Assembly: GCA_965153455.1 (NCBI GenBank) | Contig: OZ234498.1 | Span: forward strand, 12,214,001 to 12,278,000 | DNA length: 64,000 nucleotides | Origin: Sphagnum compactum | Taxonomy: Eukaryota; Bryophyta; Sphagnopsida; Sphagnales | Reading direction: 5' to 3' | Shown: positions 25,125 to 37,457 of the stretch, piece by piece | Layout of the letters: each line of letters begins with the position of its first letter | How positions within the stretch are numbered: position 1 is the first letter of the stretch | The notes under the pieces: generated by a model | Database searches by the model: none | Told to the model about the DNA's origin: nothing | Seen by the model: only the letters and a program-made list of their open reading frames with translations | Position numbers and translations under genes: made by a program

Positions 25125-28100
25125 TCATACCCAAGTTTTGAGTGCGTTGTCATGAGAAATCCACCGGTCAAAGGTGTGGGTGTGATCAAAAGTTGATGTG
25201 ACACTCGGCAGGAAAGTAAAGTCATTGCTGACATTGTTGTACTGACCCAATGCAGACTCCATACTTAGCTTCACTGTTTCATCATAAAGACCCGTTGCAA
25301 TCTCCGCAACTTGACTGGAATACTCTGATCCTTCATTGTCTTCAGGATCCACAAGATCCAGTGATGGGCCCTGCAATGCATTGTAAAGGTAACTGATTAA
25401 TCCTAAACTTGCACCAATAGATGTTTTCACTTACAAACAACATTCAGGTAAACCTCAAGAACCTGCAAACACAGGATGTGCAATGAACAATTGGTGATTG
25501 TGCAACAGACATCTTTCATCACTCATGAAAATCCCTTCCAAGTATCTGCATTGTGCACTGTTCAACAGGATGAGAATGCAAGGTCTCACCTTGCAGCATT
25601 GGATGTAGTGCTGGTTGGCATCACTTCCTTCAACTGACCCAGGGAGAAGCCCAGACCCATACCAGGAATCATCCTTGGATGACACTGTTTGTAGGTATCT
25701 GCATAGAAACATGTATCCAGATAAGTCAAGGTGTCATGGTCCAAGGCTAATATCTACCAGTTGCCTTACAAGAACTTAAGGAAGGTTGATGCATTTATAA
25801 GTAGAAAGAATGGAAGCTCTTGAGGGTACAACAGTCACCATCCAACTTCCTTCCCACCACCAGCAGTCCTATGCAACACCAAGACTTACGTATTGAAAAG
25901 ATCCTCTTCAGCATTTAGGCTCACTGATGTTAACCAATCAAGTTCTGCAAACTCTTGGCCAGTTAGATCCTGTGTGGCCACATTTGTTGACGTGCTTTTC
26001 TTGGCATCTGGCCCTGGCACTGTTGTGTAGTCTGGCTTCCGCTGCCCAAAGAGCCAATTTGGACTCTTCAATTGCACCTCCCTGAGAAAACAGTGAAAGA
26101 AATTAGCCTGCAGAGGCAATCAACTAGAGAGTATGTCACCTGTGGACAATTGAGGGTCTTGACATGTTTTACAGATCCTGGCAACAGTTTACACATGGTA
26201 TGTGAGGGATCTAAGGGAGAGAACCTACTTATGCAAATCCCCTCCAGATTATTAGCTGGTCATACCATCAAGGCCACCACATAAGGCCTGCAGGATACTA
26301 ACCCTCCTAGCACCTTGAAACTCAGCCAATGACCAGCACAGGGAGGGAGAAAAAGGGCCAGATGGAGCACAGGAGGAGAGAGGAGAGAGCTCTTACTGAG
26401 CATCAGGAGCTGTCCTTGTTGCCCCGGGGCCAGTGCCTTTCTTGAGCTCTGACTCCCCATACAAACGGACGCTCTTGATAGAACAGCATGTCTGAGAGAG
26501 GAAAGTGAATAGATCAACCAAAGTCACACAGATACACCTACATCCTTACAACACACTAGAACTCCACAGTGCCAATCCAATACAGTGCAAGATGTCTTTC
26601 CTGACAAAAATACCTGAAAAAGCTTATCAAACGATGTCAACTTCAAGCTCTGTGAATCCTCATGGCCTGGCGGTGTCGCAAAGAGCACATCTCTGAATGT
26701 ATGTTGAGGGTCAGAAAGCTCTGTCCCGGGTGCTTGTGACACAGTGCTGTAAACAAAACATAACAATCTGCATGCTTACCAGTAATTTACCAGGTGCTAA
26801 GAGAGAATTGACAAAGCATCACCCACTTGGGTCTTGACAGATCTTGCTTTCATTATGTACAAATATCATCCACAACCTCTCAGAAATGTGGATAAACTAT
26901 GCAAAGCTTCAAAACACCTTCTAGATTCTATGAAATCGCTTAGATAGTTCAAGAAAGTACAAGAAAAATGGGCAGTGACTCCTTACTTGTCAGAATACTC
27001 ATCTCCTTGGCCTCCTGCATGCAGATAATAATCAGAGTCTAACTCCCACAGTGCTGGCTTCCCTGCTTGGGGTTGAAAGTGGCCTAAAAACCTGTCACAC
27101 CAGGAAAATGAGCCAACAGCAAACAGTGAATCAGAGCTCAACACTCCCATCATCTCTTCCACTAACACTAGCCTTTTACAAAATGTTCAAGGTACATGAG
27201 TTTAAGACAGTGATGATGCTATATGGAAAGAAAGAGATACAAACAAACGGGTGATAAGAGGGATCTTACAAGTTTATGGCATCCTGCTTTTCACCATCAG
27301 TGTAGGTGTTGCTATAGTATCGTCTGATTGATTTCAGAAACTCTTGTGACTGGGTGGTAGCTTTCCACTTTCCCTGCCTCTCTGGGAATACCTGCAGTGA
27401 CAAATTTCAGCACAGTTTAATACTTGTCTACAGGAGCTCCATCAACAAAACCTCTCTCTGTTGTTAAGAGCCTTACAGTATTGTGAGCTTCAGATCCACC
27501 ATACTGAAGCGCTAGTGAATCCCCCATATTCTGGTACATGCCCATCATAACTGCAGCTACACTACAATCGGGGTCTAGTTTTGGAGCATCAGTGAAGCCC
27601 ATAGCATGAAGCTGGCGTCCCAGAGCTTCAAGGCCATATGCATATTGAGCAACATTTGTCCGATCAAGACAGTCAATGCAATTTGTACGTAGGACACCAC
27701 TTTGATAGCGAGGCCTTCTTCTCTTGTCCACACTCTCTATCCACCGCTCACCCTCTTGATGACCTCTGCTGTTGCCATTCACATGTCCAGTACCAACACT
27801 GCTAAACTTGTTGCTGGTGTCTATTAACAAAGGCCGAGTGGCTAAGTCTACTGACTGACGGTGCTCCCTTGTTGGAGACAATCTTCCTGGTGCAATTCTG
27901 CAACCATACAACATGCACAAGTCAGAAGAGCAAGCAAATGATTATCAAGGAAACACAAATGCCAAAACTCAAAAGATTGATTTCTTACGTTGTAGAAGCA
28001 GGAATACGTTGTTGCGTTCTCTTTGGTACAAAGCGTTTTCCACTATAGTAAAAGCCCGTAAGATCCAGAGCATCAGCCGCCACACCACCCAAGACTGCCA

Positions 28101-31100
28101 GCACATTTGCGGATTTACTCCCACTGAAGACACATGGACATGAGTAAGACAACACAGGAAACAATCCATTGACAAACAACACAGGAAAACCTTAAATGCA
28201 TTCAAACGAAGCAACCAATGGAGTAGACAAACCTCTTTGCAAACTTATGGAAGTCCCAGTGTATAAATTTAAGCCGACTTTCCTCAGGAAATATTTGATT
28301 TAAATAGCCTACTGCATTTGCAAATTCACGCCGCAGCATCATCTCTCGAGGCCTTTTCTCCACTGTCTGCAATCAACAAAGACAATAGCCAAAATTATGA
28401 AAAGGAATTTTTTCCAGATTGCACCAAAGAGACCAAAGTTCACCCCGTCAATCACACAAAGCAAGTTGATATATAGCAGGCTTGACCTTTGAAGCAGTAA
28501 TCTAGCATGAAAACCAATTTCACGCTAAAGCTGAAAATGTAAAGAGAATTTAGGGGGCGCAAGGCTGAAACTCAGTTACCTACCCGTATGAGACTCAAGA
28601 TGATGATAGGATTGCCATATCTGGCAGCAAGATCCTCAAAGTGCAGTCTAGTTGCTTGATACACAGGATCAAATCTTTGCACTGACAAATCAGAAACCCA
28701 AGTCAGAATTTACATGATGAGTTGCACTGTCAAACAGAAGGTGATGCATTCAAAATCTACTCACAGATTATGTCAGGCTTTGGACTGAGCCGTGATGCTT
28801 CCTGCGACCAGAAGAGAGGAATGGAACCCCGGTGCTGCACCACAGAACTCATTTGCCCTGTCCCTGGGCCAATGCCTGTCTCCTCATCCAGCACAATTTG
28901 CTCTGTCTCCACATCATTTGCCACACGACCCTTGTCATTCACTCCCCTCTTCAAATACCTGCACACAATCCAAACCTTACAAACAGTCAAAGCCTGCAGG
29001 ATATTTGAGATTTCTTACCTGCAATTGCAAGCAAAATATATCTCAGCCATGTTTTCAAAAACTCAACAGGGAAAAGCACTGGGTTTCTGGGACATCACTT
29101 CATGAGAACACTGACCTTGTACCAGCAAAATGCCGAGACCTTCTTCCAATGAGAGTAATACTGAAAATACGCCCAAAAACAGACAATTTTTCCTGCACAG
29201 ATGGTCACAGAGTGGAATAAACCTTAAAAAGTTCTGGAAATCATCCGACAGAAAATAACCATCTGCACAAGATAGAGTAAGGTAAGGAACCTGCTCAAAA
29301 AAACCATGGACTAGTGCCACTGTCCAGCGGGTATTCTTCAATCGGTTGCGAATCCCACCAGTGAGGAAGGCATTCCACACGAACATGTTCCCATATGGCA
29401 TCTGTTCATCATCCTGTGATTGCACATTGCGCTGCAAACTCTGCATGATACGATAGGTGTAGCTGAAGAAAAAATCTTTCATGAGATCCACCCCTGACAG
29501 CAGCTTCTTGTATCTATACCAAAACCAGAGAGAGAAATAAGTCACATTTACTGAAGATATCCCAGTTTCAAGGAGGAATGCAAGAACTGACAAAATCTGC
29601 GACAGCTGCTGTTGGCAAAAGATCTACCTCACCCCACCAGCTTATCCTGAACTTGCCATTCTGGGGCTCAGAAGGAGGCACATCAAACTCACCATGGACA
29701 GCCACTGTAGCAGCTTAAGAACAAAGCCAACAAGCTCTCTTGCAACACCAAAAGTTGAATGGACATTAGGGCAGATATCTGCTTAGGGTTTTCCTTCCCA
29801 CACAGTTTGATGCACATTCTAGGGTAGGTCTTCTCACTTGACATATCGTAATCCTTCCTACTAAGTTTTGAATACCTCCAGAGAGGAATGACTTAGTCAA
29901 ATCCAATGCTCTCAATTCCCTGCTTGGACCACTCTTACAGATATGTGCATCTTTAGTTCTTAAAGACCCTAAAAAGACACTGAAATTTCTAACCCAGATG
30001 ATTCATTCAGGCCAGTTGCCTCCTTAACCAGAACTTGCTGTTCAAAATCATGTGCAGTCTTATTGACATGCAGTGTTGCTGTTCCTTTTAGGAGAATCAA
30101 TCACCCTGATGATTTCCTGGTACAACTCCCATCAAGACAGTCTATTTTGAACTATGCCTAATTCATTGACCTCATTCCAGGATCATTAATAGTCTGCATG
30201 TGGTATGTGTGCACACATGTGTGCATGTAAGCAAGTGATCTGAGTGTGTGAGAGAGAGAGAAACCTGAGCTCCACCTTCGAGTTAGATGTCTCTGTTTGC
30301 ACCGTGGAGTGAGGGACAGTGATGAGCTGACTTTCTTCGATGCTGTAGATAGCATGACCACAAATGGTTCCAATTTGGCGACGTTTTGTAACCAAGATCA
30401 TGTAGTATGACTCCAAGAATTTTATGAAACCTGGAAATCAGTCAATCATCTGGACTACTGTGAGATAAGAAATGACACAAGAAGCAAATTGTCTGCCTGC
30501 CTGATACAAAAAAAACAATAATTGTACAACTATATGATGCATTTTCTATCTCTCATAGAACAAAGACTGTTTTCTTCAAAATCAATGTAGAAGAAGAAAC
30601 AAACACACCTACGATGCCATATGCTTTTGTGACCTTCGTGAGGCCACCGGTGGATTTGTTGCCCTCATCTACACGTTTCATCAGCTTGTTGCATTCCAAT
30701 TGTGTGTAAATCACAGGATCCTCCAGCATATTGAGCTCAGATGGCTCAGATCTGTCAATCTTCAGCACCTGCCAGTGCTGGCATTTCTTGTCTTTCCCAA
30801 CAATATAAAATCTCTGCAACAAGAGATGCAGAGATTTCATTCCATACAACAACATACAACAACAGATGCTCTCATACTCATCATCATAATCATCATCATC
30901 ACACAATCTCAAGATTTTTAACAACAGCACCTCCGGGGCAACATGAGCGGAATCCATCAGTAGTACAACTAACAAGACAAATTCTAGAAAAAACCGTCGA
31001 GGACGTTTATGAGGGAGATGCCGCCAAGCTCTTTGGACAAGACAGGGTTACATAAAATTTCTTTAGAAGAATTGAGGCAAAGTAGAAATGAGAACCTTTC

Positions 31101-31148
31101 TTTCTTGTCTGGAAAAGGTTAACCAGATGAGTTTTCAAGACACAAGAT

Positions 31149-31181
<33 letters not shown>

Positions 31182-31355
31182 TACTCAAAGATAGCAAAGA
31201 AAGAAAGAAAGAAAGAGAACACGGCGAGGGTTAAGTGGTGGACATACGGCTCGCGTCTCGTACAGAGTGAACTTCTCCAGAGAGTATCCATTGGAGTGCA
31301 GGCCCGCGTTGCTCTCCACCAAGGGTCTGGGACTCGTACTTGGCGGATACGCCAT
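25125..31355 (-). CDS. SAC-domain phosphoinositide phosphatase (plant SAC1-5/FIG4-like), 17 exons
   Basis: Minus-strand exons: 31355-31248, 30813-30609, 30430-30265, 29513-29291, 29192-29116, 28958-28765, 28681-28584, 28366-28233, 28123-27989, 27897-27477, 27391-27270, 27091-26987, 26746-26614, 26491-26397, 26081-25890, 25698-25590, 25370-25125. All junctions are GT/AG with matching phase, giving about 920 residues, the size of FIG4-type proteins. The SAC domain runs from about residue 30 ([15 protein letters not shown]) to about 610. The catalytic CX5R motif is intact: [12 protein letters not shown] with Cys520 and Arg526. Other hallmarks are [54 protein letters not shown] and [14 protein letters not shown]. 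Enzymes of this clade remove the 5-phosphate of PI(3,5)P2 at vacuolar/endosomal membranes; that role is inferred from family. The start follows a CT microsatellite in the leader. A GTATGA just before the stop could be a donor for a longer C-terminus. Confidence 0.94.
29620..29760 (-). other. Coding-like open stretch inside intron 3 of the SAC gene
   Basis: Within the intron 29514-30264 the minus strand has two adjoining frames that look unlike the surrounding DNA. One reads [10 protein letters not shown] up to a GTGAGT donor-like site; another reads through [20 protein letters not shown] without a stop. They are not part of the phosphatase frame and I do not recognise the family. This could be an exon remnant of another gene or chance. 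Confidence 0.3.
31147..31216. repeat. GATA and AAAG microsatellites in SAC intron 1
   Basis: About eight GATA units (31147-31181) and five AAAG units (about 31193-31216) lie close to the donor of the first intron, which starts at 31247 on the minus strand. Confidence 0.9.
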
Positions 31356-31393
31356 TGGCTAAAACTCTTCTTCCGCTTGCAAACTCCAGATCG

Positions 31394-31422
31394 ATCTCTC
31401 TCTCTCTCTCTCTCTCTCTCTT
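31394..31422. repeat. TC microsatellite in the SAC gene leader
   Basis: A (TC)n tract of about 29 bp begins about 40 bp upstream of the start codon (31355) on the minus strand, where it reads as GA. GA/CT tracts near starts are common in plant leaders and sometimes act as GAGA-type elements; that role is not shown here. Confidence 0.85.
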
Positions 31423-31741
31423 CACAGAAGATTCTTCGCCCACACAAAATACACAGAATTCTCCTTCACCATTCCTTCTTCCCGCTTCTCGAATCAACCA
31501 AATTTCCTCGCCGCCGATCCTCCTCTCTCCCTCGCAACCACCTCAAATCCTTTCGAAGACCCGGTTCGACCTGACGAAGAAGAGCTTGCGTGTTCTTCCC
31601 GGAGTGTGTTCCAAGGTTCTTTTTTTTTTTTTTTTTTTTGGGTGATTTTTTCAAAAGTGGCGAAAGTTTATTTTCTAGTCGCCATATTTCTAAAAAATAA
31701 TCTAAAATTAAAAAATTTCGCCAGATTCCATCCTCTGTTAG

Positions 31742-31850
31742 AAAGATGCTACAATTTTATTTTATTTTCATTTTTTTCTTATCATCAAGTAAAATCTGGC
31801 TAAATCTTCTTATGGATGATTGTCACTTTGGCTACATCACAAAATTAAAA
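31742..31850. repeat. Dispersed short repeat with TCTGG(C/T)TAAAT core
   Basis: The block AATCTGGCTAAATCTTCTT, then ATGGATGAT and a CATCACA end, recurs in the same orientation at 41675-41740 and 47118-47217. The first and third copies also share their upstream T-rich part that begins with a GATGCTA block. Confidence 0.55.
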
Positions 31851-31885
31851 GAAAAAAAAACTCTGTTACATATTGAGTTGATATT

Positions 31886-32000
31886 AACTAGTTTGGGGTG
31901 GCCTCACAAGTCCTTGGGGAACACATTGAGAACTTAGGGAACATATTGGGAACTTGATGGGAACCTATTGAGAACTTGGAGGGAACATGTTGGGAACAAA
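31886..32000. repeat. Short tandem repeat with GGGAAC(A/T) motifs
   Basis: At least six units of 13-17 bp built on TTGGGAACTT or TTGAGAACTT follow one another. A similar TTGTTGGGAATCC / AACTTGGGGAACATGTT stretch lies at about 57519-57557, so this is a dispersed family. Confidence 0.55.
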
Positions 32001-34440
32001 GGAAAAATGAAAAAAAATCCTCCCTCCCCCCCAACCCAAAACTTACAAGAAAAAAATATCAAGGCACCTTGAGTGCATGCTTCAGCCTACCCATTGGCTT
32101 GCATGTATTTGGTTTCCAAAACTGTTTGTCACCATTTTTGGCTCTCACACATAAAGTGAGAGGGTCCAGGGTTTTAAAAAAAAAAAAGGCTCCCATTTCT
32201 TTTTCTTACAAATATTTTTATTTAAACTAAAGATTTTTTAATATACATTTTTGAATTGTGAACTATATAATTGAAGGTTCAAAGTTTAAACATAATTTCT
32301 AGAGATTATTTCAAATTAATCAGTTCAATTATGCTAAATTGAGACCACTTAGTAACAATTATGGTAAAGTATGTAGCAAAATCTTTATTTAAAATTACAT
32401 ATCAACATTTGATAGTGAAATTGGTTGTCATATTTATCTTCAATGTTTCTAAATCAAAATGAATTATGTTTTATTATGCACAAAATGAGAGGGAAAATCG
32501 ACACTATTTTCAAATGTATATCAACAATCCAATCACCATTCAAAATATATATTTACTAACAAGTAGCATATCTTACTAGCATATTAATTGTACATTAGTT
32601 TCTAATAAAAACATTTGTCTGTAAATTTTGTAAGAAATTTTATGTCAAATTGGCAAAGTTGGTATCTAGCATGGAGGAAACCTTATCATCTTTAAGAAAA
32701 CCAACCACCATGCTCGATCCATCATCATCATATTGACATTCTGACATTTGTGAAATTGGTCCCCAATTTGATTGATAGAGCTTGAATGAGAATTATTGTA
32801 TGCATTGAACATTTTTTTTCAAGTGCCTATTGTTAGTTGGATAGCTAGTGTAGTTGGATTTGAGGAGTTTTCAATGAACAATGTTCAAAAGCAAACATTA
32901 TAACTTTTTGATTAATTTTCAAAATGTCACTAGGTTTAAGTTTAACCTTAATTGATTGCAAGACAACCTAATATGTTGCCCCTTTCACTTTTTGAATGAA
33001 AATTGTTGAATTTTGTTAAAGAAGATGTATTAGTCTTTACAACATATGTTGTTCTTGCCTATACCATATGACATAATTAATTACATAAAACATGTTGGAA
33101 TTTTGTAATTGGAGAATATGACTTATCTTGCTTCATCATTTGAAGGAACAAACATGTGAAAAAATGAATTCAAATCCTTTCACTATGATAGATCAACAAT
33201 GTCTGACTTAATAGGAAACCCATGATGTTTTCAAAAATCCTTGAATGCACAATTTTTGCCTAGGTTTTGATGTGCTTGGAATTTTGATATCCTACCTACA
33301 TTTCAAGCTCAAATTCTTTCAAATCTATGTCACAAAACTTAATTCCATTACTCCCCTCTTCATTAAAAGCAACGAGATGATAATTGGGACCTTCATCACG
33401 TACTTCATAATCCAAGTCGTGAAGTTCCTTTCCATGTGATATAAAAAACTTGTTAAGAACATCATGGTTGATTTGATTTTGCATTATTCACAAGCTTGAC
33501 ATATGTTAATACTATGTCATTTTAAACTACACGATTACATTGCAATTTAGAAATAACCTACAAACTTTTCAAATCAACAGGATCTAAAAATGGATAATCA
33601 CAATCTATAACTCCAACAATTGAAAGATTTTGTAATTCGTTGATTTGGAGACATACTTGTTGAAAGCTTTATAACATTACCAAGAACATAATCAAAGGTA
33701 TCATGGTTTGAAAGGCAAATCAAACAAATGACCTTATTTAATAGTAAGAACCACAATGTTTAATTATTAATTTTTTGTCGTAACTAAAGTGGTAATCATT
33801 GAAAAAAAACAATTTAGGCAAATATAGTTGAAAATTATACAAAAATAAAAACATTCCAGCTTACTTTTATAATTCTAGCTAACCTATTCAAACTTAATCT
33901 AAATTTTTAAACATTTTTTCTCCCTAAAATTTAGCAAATAAAAAAAACCCACAAACTTTTTCTTTTTTTGGACCGTTTTGAAAAAAAATCAGCATTTTGA
34001 CAATAGAATCATTAGGAAAATAAACAAACAAAAATGTGCCATAACCTTGTTTGTTAATATTACGAACGCCTTGAATAAAATCTTTGATACATGCTTATGA
34101 TGTTATTATAACATTTAACTTCCAACTTATTGAAGGTAACTCAAAAAAAAATCAAGGTTCACATTCTAACACTTTGATTGGCCATATAATTTTTTTTCTT
34201 TTTTCATGCTTACGAACAAGCTCATTTGATATATACCCCATATATTTGTGTATATCTTTTACATTTATCCTATAAACCTTGTTGTTTACAAATCAACATT
34301 TTATTTATTTTGGGGGGTGAAATTTTTGCTGCTTGGTAACAAAAATAAAAGAGGCTACAAATCTTACAAAGGTTTTTTCTGAAAAAAATGGCGCAAAATA
34401 ACCACAATTTTAGGAAACTTTATTTTTAAAAAAACCGAGA
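32001..34440. other. A/T-rich intergenic tract between the SAC and IGR-motif genes
   Basis: No gene recognised. A 62-codon minus-strand frame at 33296-33484 is charged and not low-complexity but matches nothing I know. The strand switch around 31.4-35.0 kb makes the two flanking genes head to head, but 3.7 kb apart, too far for an obvious shared core promoter. Confidence 0.5.
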
Positions 34441-35066
34441 ACGGAGGGAGGGTTCTTTGATTTCTATAAAATATTAGAAACCCGGAACCGGAGGTTCTTA
34501 ACAAATCCAAAGAACCGCCCACCGCCCATTTGTTGGTGGTATGGATAGGAGCAGGGTCTGAAAATATACCCTTCCGGATTTGAGCTCCCGGCCCGGGGCC
34601 AGGCCAAGGGAACGGGTCAAAGATCCGGAAGACCCCTTCCCCTACGTAAAAGATGGCGGTGATTTTTCTTTCCGCTTCCCTGTCTGGATAAAGACAAAAA
34701 CTGATAAAAATGTGAAACACGATGCAAATATGCAAAAGAGGGATTACTGAGTTTGAAAACTGTACCTTGTGAAATGTGGAAGGCTGTGCACAAATCCGAT
34801 CTTCTGTGTGCATTTCTGGTGTCAGTTGTGTGCATTTTGTCTGGAGCTTGCTCCATTCGCATCTGCGGCAGATTTGTCTCTCGTTTCTTGTTCCGGAGAA
34901 CTCTTGGCACAAACTGATTTCGAGCTTCGCTTTCCGATTATCGCTGCCGTAGCAAATATTTTCTCTCTCTGCCTTTTCTCATAGTTTTAGGGTTTGAAGG
35001 TTTTTTAGGGTTTTAGGGTTTAGGACGACAACGACTTCTAAGAAGCAAGCCACAGGAGGAGGAGCT
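34441..35066 (+). promoter_or_regulatory. Promoter and leader region of the IGR-motif gene with telo-boxes
   Basis: G+C rises sharply from about 34441, with a GCCCGGCCCGGGGCCAGGCC run near 34590. At 34986-35023 there are three TTTAGGG-type units about 45 bp before the start codon. Telo-box (AAACCCTAA) motifs in leaders are a known feature of plant genes for translation machinery, which fits the gene that follows. The exact transcription start is not visible. Confidence 0.5.
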
Positions 35067-37118
35067 ATGGCGATGAACGCGAGTGGGAGGACTTTATCTT
35101 TCCTCTCCACCCGTTTGTTGAAATCCTCCTTTGCATCATCATCGTCTTCCTCAGCATCCGTTGGTGAGTTGATGTTTTTTGCCTTAATTCTGTTCCTCTT
35201 GTTGTTTGTTCTGATATTAGGGTCAATTCTATGTGATTTGCTTTTGCCTTATTCTACTCTTCTTGCTGTTGGTTCTGATACTAGGGTCAATTCTATCTGA
35301 TTTGCTTCCATCAGTCATCTAGATGTCTGTAATTCACTTTTTTTTCTTTCTGAAGTTTGCAATCCTGTTGTTGGGAAATTTAGGATTCATGCCTTCCACA
35401 TATGTTAGGGTTTGGAGCTTTCAGCATTCACAATGCAGTTTGAGCACTTAAAATTTCACTGAAAATAACCTGCCCATGTTGCTTCCAACCACCATAAGGG
35501 GGTCTTTGTATAGGGTCTGGATTTGCAGGTTTTCTATCATGGGGGTTTGGGACCTTTGTCATACGTATACATGGTTGCTATTCTTTTTAGTTTCAGGAAC
35601 CTATATTCTCCTCTTTTGATGGGGTTGGTACTAAACTACCATGTTGGCTGATGCTGAAGATGTGCATCTGTTGATAACCTTTGCCATGGCACTTGTAACC
35701 ATAGGAGAGATTGGGGTGCAAGACTTCCTGAAGGCAGTGGGCAATGGAGTTGAGAGCCATGCAGACAAAGTTTCCCAAGCTATTGATAGTGTCTCAACCC
35801 TATTGCAGACAAGAAGTGGCAAGTTGAAAGGTCTGGGTGTTCCTTGCAAGCAGGTTTAGCCTCTATCTCATCTTCCTTTGTCATTTCCTTTCCTAGGGTA
35901 AGTAAGGTCCGGAGTGGTCATTTCTGATGGCAAACTTTGCAAGCAGGTCTGTCCTTTCTCTTCACCCATCATTTGTCACTGTGTCTTGTAGGGTAACGTC
36001 CTGAGCGGTCATTTCTGTCCCTTATGCTATGGCTGGATGGTAACTAAATATTTGGACTTTTGCTAAAGCTTCAATCTGGATTTTTCAGATTCCTAATGTT
36101 TTGGATTACCTTTTCACCCTCTCTTGGACATTTTAGATGTTGTCTTGCAAAACACACAGTTTGACAAATCTGACAGTTATCTTTAGAAGCTGAATTGGAT
36201 CAAAGTTACATCCATTCAGAGACAGTTTAATCTGTTCTATCTGGCATTCTACTTAGCTTCTCTCAAGCATTTGCCTAATTCTGTGCTTTGAAGTCACAAT
36301 TCTGAAATTTGAAGACATCACATGTTGGTCTTGCAGCTCATCTTGCAGTTCGGTTTCAAGCTAGTAATGTGCTTAAAGACAGTCTCTTCCCTAACAATAA
36401 ACACCTAGTGGTGTGGTATATTTAAAGGACAACTAAAGACACAGTCTCCCCTAGTAATGAATCCCTTGTTTTCCCTTGTCAATCGTATAAAAGTTGTCTG
36501 CTCTGGGTCATGTGGATGGTTGTGGGAACTGGTCACTGAAAATCCTTTGAGTTCTTTTCATTTGAAAGTCAGAGGATCCTCTGGAGTGCAAAGTTGCACT
36601 GTTTCAACTTTGGTTGCCATAATTCATCCCCTCTTGTTCCAAACTGTGGCTGGGGTCTTTGGCCTCAAACCAAAGGTTTCGCCACAACTAAAAGGATTTA
36701 TCTTGGAGAAGTTACCAGTCAGTGAACAAGCACTCAGTTGCTTTGAATATGTTTGCACTTGACAAGCAGATGTTAACAAGGATTTGATGTTGATCTTGTG
36801 TTATACACTAGATCAGATGGTATGGCTTCTGCTCAGCAGGGTTTCAAATTGTGGATCACATGTCATCTCAACCTAGGGTGAAAGCAGCTGGCAAGGGTTG
36901 CTGTGGGGATTCTAGGCACAATGGCTGTTGCATCTCAAAGGGGATGAAGGTTTTAGGGTTTAGTTCAAAGTTTTCCCTCTTGAGGATACCGAGCCAATTC
37001 TATTTACTGATTTAGTTTGTGTTTGGATTTTCACCAGAGGAAGATGATTCTACGGTACACAGAAAAATACCGACAGGGTGTGTGGAGACCAAAAGTGAGC
37101 ACTAAGAAGAAGGAATAG
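35067..37118 (+). CDS. IGR-motif mitochondrial ribosomal small-subunit protein (mS41-like), three exons
   Basis: Exons 35067-35163, 35705-35853 and 37038-37118 join in phase (97+149+81 nt) to 108 residues ending in KKKE. Exon 1 encodes MAMNASGRTLSFLSTRLLKS and a Ser-run, a typical mitochondrial targeting peptide without acidic residues. Exons 2-3 give the compact domain: DFLKAVGNGVESHADKV, then GKLKGLGVPCKQ joined to RKMILRYTEKYRQGVWRPK. This matches the IGR-motif family (fungal Fyv4/mS41 and short plant relatives), a small-subunit mitoribosome component; the namesake IGR is VGN here. Donors are GTGAGT and GTTTAG; the exon 2 acceptor (ACCATAG) has a weak pyrimidine tract, so its boundary is the least certain. 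Telo-boxes upstream fit a translation gene. The functional call rests on my recognition of the family, not a search. Confidence 0.8.
35180..35310. repeat. Tandem duplication in intron 1 of the IGR-motif gene
   Basis: Two units of about 70 bp, each ending in TAGGGTCAATTCTAT(G/C)TGATTTGCTT. They lie shortly after the first donor site. Confidence 0.75.
35842..36030. repeat. Tandem duplication spanning the exon 2 donor of the IGR-motif gene
   Basis: The block beginning CTTGCAAGCAGGT at the exon 2/intron 2 junction recurs as TTTGCAAGCAGGT about 95 bp downstream, followed in both by TAGGGTAA, GTCC(G/T)GAG and GGTCATTTCTG. The donor site itself is therefore duplicated (see findings). Confidence 0.75.
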
Positions 37119-37457
37119 ATATTCGTAGCTCCCAATACTTCTTATTAGAGGTCAGCTTTCATCCTGAAAATTTCCCTTAGCGTAATTTCCAGTGTGCTGG
37201 TTTGGAGAATTGAAGATACAAAGAATTATTGAGAGCTCTGTCCTAATGTCACCAGTTGTGTGGTTTCAAACACTAGCTGAGTGATAATTGATTTCTGTCA
37301 CAATCTGTTTGGTAGTTCAGTATGGGAGAAGTTGCAAAGCTAACTGAAAGGTGAGGAAATTATGAGTATCAACATGCTGCGATCAAAGCCTTCAAATGCA
37401 GGACATTTGTACTATCATGTTCTCCTGCCCACACTGTTTAAGGTTGGTCAGTCATTC

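Noticed and set aside
29063-29593. A continuous 176-codon minus-strand frame
   Set aside because: It reads SAC exon 4 through its intron; the family sequence requires splicing at 29291/29192.
35641-35859. A stand-alone 72-codon gene starting at 35641
   Set aside because: Only the part from 35705 matches the IGR-motif protein; the start lies in intron 1 and the apparent stop is in the donor GTTTAG.
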